Below are positions 57,044-64,000 of a DNA stretch of 64,000 bases, in pieces. Position 1 is the first letter of the stretch; each line of letters starts with the position of its first letter. The notes under the pieces are model-generated. The model saw only the letters and a program-made list of their open reading frames with translations. It ran no database searches and was not told the origin of the DNA. Made by a program: the position numbers and the translations under genes. The DNA comes from Pseudomonas ovata (GTDB lineage Bacteria > Pseudomonadota > Gammaproteobacteria > Pseudomonadales > Pseudomonadaceae). The stretch spans positions 248,001 through 312,000 of the forward strand of contig NZ_QFFU01000004.1 of assembly GCF_003131185.1 (NCBI RefSeq), read 5' to 3'.

Positions 57044-57130
57044 GCTGGCCGGACCTGAAGTGTAGATGTAAGGACATTTGCGTCGTCGCATGGGCGCCGG
57101 ACGCAGGTGCTTGAACAAACGGCTGCCATT

Positions 57131-57149
57131 ATTGCAAATCGTTCTTGTT
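57131..57149. promoter_or_regulatory. weak Fur-box candidate upstream of exbB
   Basis: ATTGCAAATCGTTCTTGTT resembles the GCAAAT-ATTCTCATT form of Pseudomonas Fur sites, about 90 bases before exbB, in an AT-rich stretch. Fur control of exbBD-tonB is expected from known biology. The match is only partial. Confidence 0.35.
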
Positions 57150-57251
57150 AACTAAAGTAATAATGTATCTTTCTGCGAAGAAATTGCGTTTAAACGGTAA
57201 AGTCCCGGTAAAGATGATGGCTTTTGATTTCGTTCCATGAGGAGAGACGCA

Positions 57252-58103
57252 ATGCCCGCCCCTTCGCTACTGATCGCCGGTTGCGGTGACATCGGCTCGC
57301 GCCTGGCCCTGCAACTGCTCCCTTCGGGTTGGCAGGTGCACGGCTTGCGACGCGATATTGCTGCCTTGCCGGCAGGCGTCACCGGCATCGCCGGCGATCT
57401 GTTCGACCCGCAACGGCCAATGAATTGGCCGACCGGCGGCATCGATTACCTGGTGTACTGCGCCACCCCCACCGAACGTGATGAAGCGGGCTATCGGCGC
57501 GCCTATGTCGAGGGGCTTGAACACGCGCTCGGCTGGTTGCGCGCGTCCGGACAGTCGCCGCGCCGGGTCATTTTCGTCTCCAGCAGCAGTGTCTATGGTC
57601 AGCAGCAGGGCGAATGGGTCGATGAAACCTCGGCCACCGAGGCCACCGGCTTTTCCGGCCAGGTGCTGCTGGAGGCTGAACGGGTAGCGCTCGACAGTGG
57701 CTGGCCGGCCAGCGTGGTGCGCCTGACCGGGATCTATGGTCCGGGCCGCAGCGACCTGTCGAACCGGGTACGCCAGGGCTATAGCGTGGCGATCGACCCG
57801 CCGGTGTACGGCAATCGCATTCATGCCGACGATGCCGCCGGCCTGCTGGCCTATCTGCTCAAGGCCGATGCCGAAGGCGTAAAGCTGCAGGACTGCTATC
57901 TGGGGGTCGATGACGCGCCGGTGCCGCTGGCGGAGGTGGTGGCCTGGATGCGCGAATACCTGGGGGTGACCGAGTGGGCCGAGCAGGCGACCCTGCGCCG
58001 CGCCGGCAGCAAGCGCTGCAGCAACGCCCGCGCCCGCGCCCTGGGCTGGGTACCGCGTTACGCGGACTACAAGGCGGGGTATGCAGCGCTGCTGCGCCCG
58101 TAG
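57252..58103 (+). CDS. NAD-dependent epimerase/dehydratase-type SDR protein (YeeZ-like)
   Basis: A 283-residue extended short-chain dehydrogenase. The NAD motif LLIAGCGDIGSRLALQL is at the N-terminus, SSSSVYGQQQGEWVDE carries the catalytic Ser and Tyr-containing stretch, and RIHADDAAGLLAYLL follows. The ATG at 57252 is chosen because AGGAGAG lies just before it; an ATG five codons upstream would contain that site. Substrate unknown. Its TAG stop is the first triplet of a REPIN arm. Confidence 0.88.
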   Translation: MPAPSLLIAGCGDIGSRLALQLLPSGWQVHGLRRDIAALPAGVTGIAGDLFDPQRPMNWPTGGIDYLVYCATPTERDEAGYRRAYVEGLEHALGWLRASGQSPRRVIFVSSSSVYGQQQGEWVDETSATEATGFSGQVLLEAERVALDSGWPASVVRLTGIYGPGRSDLSNRVRQGYSVAIDPPVYGNRIHADDAAGLLAYLLKADAEGVKLQDCYLGVDDAPVPLAEVVAWMREYLGVTEWAEQATLRRAGSKRCSNARARALGWVPRYADYKAGYAALLRP

Positions 58104-58226
58104 GAGCGTGCTTGCCGGAATGCCGGACCACCGCGACCGAGTGCGTAGCGCTCGCAGAAATTGATTAAACACCGCTATTTTTACGACTGCTACGCAGCCG
58201 GTCGCGGGCAAGCGCGCTCCTACAAA
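58100..58226. repeat. REPIN class I, copy 7
   Basis: Arms GTAGGAGCGTGCTTGCCG and GGGCAAGCGCGCTCCTAC. The left arm has the extra GGAATGCCGGACCACC block. The element begins inside the epimerase stop codon and ends shortly before the convergent lipoprotein gene. Confidence 0.86.
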
Positions 58227-58237
58227 GGTGGCGTGGG

Positions 58238-58975
58238 TTACTGCTTTTCGAGCACCCAGCGGCTCTGGCCCGGACGCAGCTGGGGCATTTCGTCGGCGCC
58301 GGCGGTGTTGAGCGCCTGGAAGATTTCCAGTCGTTTGCCATTGCGCACGAAGATCCACGGCGCGCCCTGCTCGGCCCGCTCCAGCCACATGCTGTCGTAT
58401 TCGCCGCTCATGGCCGCACAATCGCCTGCCAGGCACAGCGCGTAGCGGTCGTTGTCACCCAGGCCCTGCACGGCGCCGTCAGGCATGAACTGCACGGTCG
58501 ATCCCTGGCCTTCGCCACTGACAATGGTCCACTTGCCGCCCATGAAGGCGCCGTACAACGCATTTTCGAAGCTGCTGCCTGGAGGTGCATCGGCAGGCAT
58601 CGCCGCCTTGGGCTTGACGAAGTGCTGCTCGGGGCCCGACTCGTTGGCGGCCTGGATCAGTTCGCCGTCGTCCACGCGCAGGTCTTCGACGAAATTGCCA
58701 TAGAAGTCGATGCGCAGCTTGCCGTCGGCGGCGCTGGTGATCTTGCCTTCACCCAGCTCGAAACCATTGGAGTAAGAGGCCTGGCCGGCCTTGGTGTTGA
58801 CTTGCCATTCCAGGTTGGGACCGTTGGCCAGCAGGGCCTGGCGCAGATTGCCATCCCTGACGGCGGCATCGATGGCGGTCTGGTTGATCCAGGTCCCGTC
58901 GGGGTTACGATCGACGTGGCTGGCACAACCGGTAACGAGTGCGGCCAACAGCGAGAGGGCGAGCGCACGGCGCAT
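58238..58975 (-). CDS. hypothetical lipoprotein
   Basis: A 245-residue protein with lipobox ALVTGC (C17), so an envelope lipoprotein. The mature part alternates short polar and beta-like stretches (KLRIDFYGNFVEDLRVDDGE, STVQFMPDGAVQGLGDNDRY, CLAGDCAAMSGEYDSMWLE) and has two further cysteines that may form a disulfide (CLAGDC). I recognise no characterised family. It lies downstream of ridA on the same strand with 57 bases between. Confidence 0.82.
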   Translation of the reverse strand: MRRALALSLLAALVTGCASHVDRNPDGTWINQTAIDAAVRDGNLRQALLANGPNLEWQVNTKAGQASYSNGFELGEGKITSAADGKLRIDFYGNFVEDLRVDDGELIQAANESGPEQHFVKPKAAMPADAPPGSSFENALYGAFMGGKWTIVSGEGQGSTVQFMPDGAVQGLGDNDRYALCLAGDCAAMSGEYDSMWLERAEQGAPWIFVRNGKRLEIFQALNTAGADEMPQLRPGQSRWVLEKQ

Positions 58976-59032
58976 AGCAGAATCCTTCCTTAACGGGGTG
59001 GGCGCAGCATCAGGGGCTGCGCCCGGGGAGGT

Positions 59033-59413
59033 TTATTCGATGACCAGGATAGCGTCCATCTCGACCTGCGAGCCACGCGGCAACGCGGCCACGCCGATGG
59101 CGGCACGGGCCGGGTAAGGCTGCTGGAAGTAGGTGCCCATGATCTCGTTGACCTTGGCGAAGTGGCCAAGATCGGTGAGGAAGATGTTCAGCTTGACGAT
59201 GTCCTTGAACGAACCGCCTGCCGCTTCGGCCACCGACTTGAGGTTTTCGAACACCTGGGTGATCTGCGCCTCGATACCGTCGACCAGCTCCATGGTCTTG
59301 GGATCCAGCGGGATCTGCCCGGACATGTAGACAGTGTTGCCTGCCTTGATGGCCTGGGAATAGGTGCCGATGGCGGCAGGGGCCTTGTCGCTGGTGATGA
59401 CGGTCTTGGTCAT
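59033..59413 (-). CDS. ridA: 2-iminobutanoate/2-iminopropanoate deaminase RidA
   Basis: A 126-residue Rid-family enzyme that hydrolyses reactive enamine/imine intermediates from PLP enzymes. The family blocks [20 protein letters not shown] and the active-site arginine region [20 protein letters not shown] are intact. It follows spoT by 24 bases on the same strand, the usual Pseudomonas order, and is probably cotranscribed. Confidence 0.95.
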   Translation of the reverse strand: MTKTVITSDKAPAAIGTYSQAIKAGNTVYMSGQIPLDPKTMELVDGIEAQITQVFENLKSVAEAAGGSFKDIVKLNIFLTDLGHFAKVNEIMGTYFQQPYPARAAIGVAALPRGSQVEMDAILVIE

Positions 59414-59437
59414 GAGAACTCCTTGAGGGGGCTTTGG

Positions 59438-61543
59438 CTAGGCACGCATGCGCGTGATACGGGTCACGCCCGGCAATGCACGCAGCTTCTTGATGACGCG
59501 GGCCAGGTGCACGCGGTCGTGGACACTGACCACCAGTTGGACCACGCTGATACGACCATCGCGTTCGTCCATGCTGATTTTCTCGATATTGCCATCGGCG
59601 GCGTTGACGCTGCTGGCCAGCAGCGCGATCAGGCCGCGCTGGTGCTCGAGCTCGACGCGCAGCTCGACATTGAATTCGCCCGTCACATCCTTGGCCCAGG
59701 ACAATTGCAGGCACTTTTCCGGATTGTGGCGGATTTCACTGATGTTACGGCAGTTCTCCAGGTGCACGACCATGCCCTTGCCGGCCGACAGGTGGCCGAC
59801 GATCGGGTCGCCCGGAATCGGCGTGCAGCACTTGGCATAACTGAGCACCAGGCCCTCGGTGCCGCGAATGGCCAGCGGACCTTCGGCGTTAGGCAACTGC
59901 TCGCCGTCGCCCAGCAGGCGGCGTGCCACGACATAGGCCATGCGGTTGCCCAGGCCGATGTCTTCGAGCAGGTCTTCGAGCACCTGTGCCCGGTATTCGG
60001 TCAGCGCGGCCTGGATGCGCTCGGTGGCGATCTTGTCCAGGCTGGTCTCGAAGCCGTTGAGCACCTTGTTGAGCAGGCGCTCGCCCAGGCTGATGGATTC
60101 GGAGCGGCGCTGCAGCTTCAGGGCGTGGCGAATGTGCGTGCGCGCCTTGCCGGTGACGACAAAGTTGAGCCAGGCAGGGTTCGGTCGTGCGCCCGGCGCA
60201 CTGACGATCTCGACGGTCGAACCGCTTTGCAGCGGCTCGGACAGCGGCGCCAGGCGGCGGTTGATGCGGCAGGCGATGCAGCTGTTGCCCACATCGGTAT
60301 GCACGGCATAAGCGAAGTCCACGGCCGTGGAGCCCTTGGGCAGCTCCATGATCCGGCCCTTGGGCGTGAAGACGTAGACCTCGTCCGGAAACAGGTCGAT
60401 CTTGACGCTTTCGATGAACTCCAGCGAGTTGCCGGCGCGCTGCTGCATTTCCAGCACGCCCTTGACCCATTGCCGGGCGCGGGCATGCGAGCCCTTGGGC
60501 TGCTCGTCGTCGCTGGACTTGTACAGCCAGTGCGCGGCGATGCCGTTGTTGGCCATCTCTTCCATTTCATGGGTACGAATCTGGATTTCGATGGGCACCC
60601 CGTGCATGCCGAACAGCGTGGTGTGCAGCGACTGGTAGCCGTTGGCCTTGGGGATGGCGATGTAGTCCTTGAAGCGCCCCGGCAGCGGCTTGTACAGGTT
60701 GTGCACCGCGCCCAGCACCCGGTAGCAGGTGTCAACCTTGTCGACGATGATGCGGAACGCGTACACGTCCATGATCTCGTTGAAGGCGCGGCGCTTGCCG
60801 CGCATCTTCTTGTAGATGCCATAGAGGTGCTTCTGCCGCCCGCTGACATCGCCGGCGATGCCGTCCACAGCCAGGCAGTGGCTCAGCGATTCTTCGATCT
60901 TGTTGACCAGTTCCTTGCGGTTGCCACGGGCACGCTTGACGGCCTGGCCGATGCGCGAGGAGCGCATGGGGTACATGGCCTTGAAACCCAGGTCCTCGAA
61001 TTCGATCCGCACACTGTGCATCCCCAGGCGATTGGCGATGGGGGCGTAGATTTCGAGGGTTTCCTTGGCGATGCGCCGGCGTTTTTCACCGGACAGCACT
61101 TCAAGGGTGCGCATGTTGTGCAGGCGGTCGGCCAGCTTGACCAGGATCACGCGAATGTCGCGGGCCATGGCCATGGCCATTTTCTGGAAGTTTTCAGCCT
61201 GCGCTTCGGCCTTGGTCTCGAAGTTCATCTGGGTCAGCTTGCTGACCCCGTCGACCAGGTCGGCCACGGTTTCGCCGAACTGCGCGCTGAGGGCTTCCTT
61301 GGCGATGCCGGTGTCCTCGATCACGTCATGCAGCATCGCGGCCATCAGGCTCTGATGGTCCATGTGCATGTCAGCGAGGATACTGGCAACCGCCAGGGGA
61401 TGGGTGACGTAGGCTTCGCCACTGCGCCGGCGCTGGCCGTCGTGGGCTTGCTCGGCGTAGAAATACGCCCGGCGGACCAGGTTGACCTGATCCTTGCCGA
61501 GGTAGGCTGAGAGGCGTTCGGCGAGGGCGTCTATGCTCGGCAA
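59438..61543 (-). CDS. spoT: bifunctional (p)ppGpp synthetase/hydrolase SpoT
   Basis: A 701-residue stringent-response enzyme. The HD hydrolase domain shows YVTHPLAVASILADM and AAMLHDVIEDTG; the synthetase domain shows PLPGRFKDYIAIPKANGYQS with the RFKD form of bifunctional enzymes; then TGS (VYVFTPKGRIMELPKGSTAV) and a C-terminal ACT domain (about 625-701). Both active sites look intact. The start codon is TTG, seven bases after AGGAGG; no ATG is suitably placed. It follows rpoZ by about 60 bases. Confidence 0.96.
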   Translation of the reverse strand: MPSIDALAERLSAYLGKDQVNLVRRAYFYAEQAHDGQRRRSGEAYVTHPLAVASILADMHMDHQSLMAAMLHDVIEDTGIAKEALSAQFGETVADLVDGVSKLTQMNFETKAEAQAENFQKMAMAMARDIRVILVKLADRLHNMRTLEVLSGEKRRRIAKETLEIYAPIANRLGMHSVRIEFEDLGFKAMYPMRSSRIGQAVKRARGNRKELVNKIEESLSHCLAVDGIAGDVSGRQKHLYGIYKKMRGKRRAFNEIMDVYAFRIIVDKVDTCYRVLGAVHNLYKPLPGRFKDYIAIPKANGYQSLHTTLFGMHGVPIEIQIRTHEMEEMANNGIAAHWLYKSSDDEQPKGSHARARQWVKGVLEMQQRAGNSLEFIESVKIDLFPDEVYVFTPKGRIMELPKGSTAVDFAYAVHTDVGNSCIACRINRRLAPLSEPLQSGSTVEIVSAPGARPNPAWLNFVVTGKARTHIRHALKLQRRSESISLGERLLNKVLNGFETSLDKIATERIQAALTEYRAQVLEDLLEDIGLGNRMAYVVARRLLGDGEQLPNAEGPLAIRGTEGLVLSYAKCCTPIPGDPIVGHLSAGKGMVVHLENCRNISEIRHNPEKCLQLSWAKDVTGEFNVELRVELEHQRGLIALLASSVNAADGNIEKISMDERDGRISVVQLVVSVHDRVHLARVIKKLRALPGVTRITRMRA

Positions 61544-61603
61544 AGCGCTACCTCCTGCCGATGGCCCCTGCGCTGCGCCGCACTACGTCGACCCGGCATA
61601 GGC

Positions 61604-61867
61604 TTATACGGCCTCGCTGGACTCGTCCTCGAACGCGGCAAACAACGGTTCGTCTTCGACGATTTCAGCTTCGGCGATCACGGCGTTGTCGATCAGGCCG
61701 GCGGCGATTTCACGCAGGGCCAGAACGGTAGGCTTGTCATTTTCCCAGGCCAGCTTGGGTTCCTTGCCGCCGGTGGCGAGCTGACGCGAACGCTTGGTGG
61801 CGAGCATGACCAGCTCGAAGCGGTTATCGACGTGTTCCAGGCAGTCTTCAACAGTCACGCGGGCCAT
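61604..61867 (-). CDS. rpoZ: RNA polymerase omega subunit
   Basis: An 87-residue protein with the omega signature [20 protein letters not shown] and [15 protein letters not shown]. It helps assemble RNA polymerase and forms part of a ppGpp site in E. coli. It is cotranscribed with spoT downstream. The start follows GAGGAA. The 125 bases upstream presumably hold its promoter; nothing certain was recognised there. Confidence 0.97.
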   Translation of the reverse strand: MARVTVEDCLEHVDNRFELVMLATKRSRQLATGGKEPKLAWENDKPTVLALREIAAGLIDNAVIAEAEIVEDEPLFAAFEDESSEAV

Positions 61868-61992
61868 GGTATTCCTCGTAGCAAATGCGTATGCGCGTTG
61901 CCCGGATGGGCGAGCGGACTTGGTAGTGTACTAGCGGGGAGTGGCAAGCTTCAAGCGCCAAGCCATCGGCGGTGCCGATCCCGGCGCTCGGT

Positions 61993-63490
<1,498 letters not shown>

Positions 63491-63724
63491 GGGGTGTACC
63501 TCCTGATTCGTGAGTCCTGGGCAAGGGTGGGTCCGGGCGGACGACGTGCGACAGGCTGCAAAGGCGCAGGATTGTAACCCAGTGCGTGGCCGGCTCCCAA
63601 ACCGCTGATGCGCCGGCCCCTGCCCGGCTGTCGACACCGCCCGGCAAGGCCTGCGGCAGAGCCCTTGTGTCGGCTGAAACGGCCCGGCGGACTTTTAGAT
63701 GTGCCCAGCGCCGGCCATGGGCTT

Positions 63725-63730
63725 TATACT
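63725..63730 (+). promoter_or_regulatory. -10 element of rph
   Basis: TATACT lies 36 bases before the rph start in the divergent yicC-rph gap. The -35 region is weak. The rest of the 276-base gap holds no recognised feature. Confidence 0.5.
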
Positions 63731-63766
63731 CCCGGCAGTTTTCCGTCCCTGTACAGGTATTGCCAG

Positions 63767-64000
63767 ATGAAACGTCCAAGTGGTCGCGCTGCCGATCAGC
63801 TGCGCCCGATCCGTATCACCCGCAACTACACCAAACATGCCGAAGGCTCTGTGCTGGTCGAGTTCGGTGACACCAAGGTCATCTGCACGGTCAGCGTCGA
63901 AAACGGCGTCCCGCGCTTTCTCAAGGGACAGGGCCAGGGCTGGTTGACCGCCGAGTACGGCATGCTGCCGCGCTCGACCGGCGAGCGTAACCAGCGTGAG
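63767..64000 (+). CDS. rph: ribonuclease PH (partial)
   Basis: The first 78 residues are seen before the window ends. They match RNase [42 protein letters not shown] and [17 protein letters not shown]. The enzyme is a phosphate-dependent exonuclease that trims tRNA 3' ends. It is divergent from yicC. Confidence 0.96.
   Translation, partial: MKRPSGRAADQLRPIRITRNYTKHAEGSVLVEFGDTKVICTVSVENGVPRFLKGQGQGWLTAEYGMLPRSTGERNQRE

Overview
The window is chromosomal DNA of a Pseudomonas of the putida/fluorescens type. The evidence is high GC, a typical pseudomonad gene order (pepP-ubiH-ubiI, UPF0149-zapA-6S RNA-5-FCL, ubiD-rho-trxA, ppx/ppk-hemB, oxyR-recG, spoT-rpoZ-gmk-yicC-rph), OprD-type porins, and many short REP palindromes between genes. 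It is mostly core genome, with a few accessory blocks and small mobile or repeat elements. No tRNA, rRNA, CRISPR array, prophage or recognisable transposase was found.

Layout. 1-4.6 kb: the 5' part of an Lrp regulator, a small ACT-like protein, an orphan type II/IV secretion ATPase, an SPFH-NfeD membrane pair and a DUF2388 protein. 4.9-9.3 kb: gcvT-gcvH (no gcvP beside them) and a two-gene ferric iron ABC importer. 9.5-15.7 kb: ubiquinone hydroxylases, pepP, UPF0149, and the TIGR02449-zapA-ssrS (6S RNA)-5-FCL block. 15.7-19 kb: small genes, including a 50-residue membrane protein, an EVE-domain protein, a FliL-like protein, an unknown gene, a frameshifted and truncated TonB-like pseudogene next to a lone transposon-type terminal repeat, and a ChaC-type cyclotransferase. 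19-23.5 kb: a ferredoxin-reductase coupled to ubiD, then rho and trxA. 23.6-27.5 kb: a probably accessory GntR/FCD regulator and polar amino-acid ABC transporter. 27.5-33.2 kb: ppx and ppk (tail to tail), hemB, dedA. 33.3-37.5 kb: elbB and a four-gene envelope cluster (COG3014 lipoprotein, YcfL, LpoB, CsgG-like protein).

37.5-50.2 kb is a hydroxycinnamate (ferulate) catabolic island: a GntR regulator, an acyl-CoA dehydrogenase, a thiolase, feruloyl-CoA synthetase, vanillin dehydrogenase, feruloyl-CoA hydratase/lyase, a divergent MarR regulator (FerR type), an OprD-type porin and an aromatic acid:H+ symporter. Porin and symporter should bring the acid in, fcs activates it, ech cleaves it to vanillin, and vdh makes vanillate. 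A 21-bp palindrome surrounds a perfect -35 hexamer upstream of ech and is the best FerR operator candidate. 50.3-64 kb is core again: YbaK-HDOD fusion, recG, oxyR, tonB-exbD-exbB, an epimerase, a lipoprotein, ridA, spoT, rpoZ, gmk, yicC and the start of rph.

The most unusual signals are repeats. Seven paired REP elements (REPINs) lie directly 3' of genes, six with the same polarity. Three of them supply the host gene's TAG stop codon. Four carry a conserved AT-rich flank on the gene side. A 268-bp MITE-like element with perfect 22-bp terminal inverted repeats and nested hairpins sits at the 3' end of the ferulate-locus GntR gene and supplies its stop codon. A lone copy of the same terminal repeat abuts the broken TonB-like gene 20 kb away.
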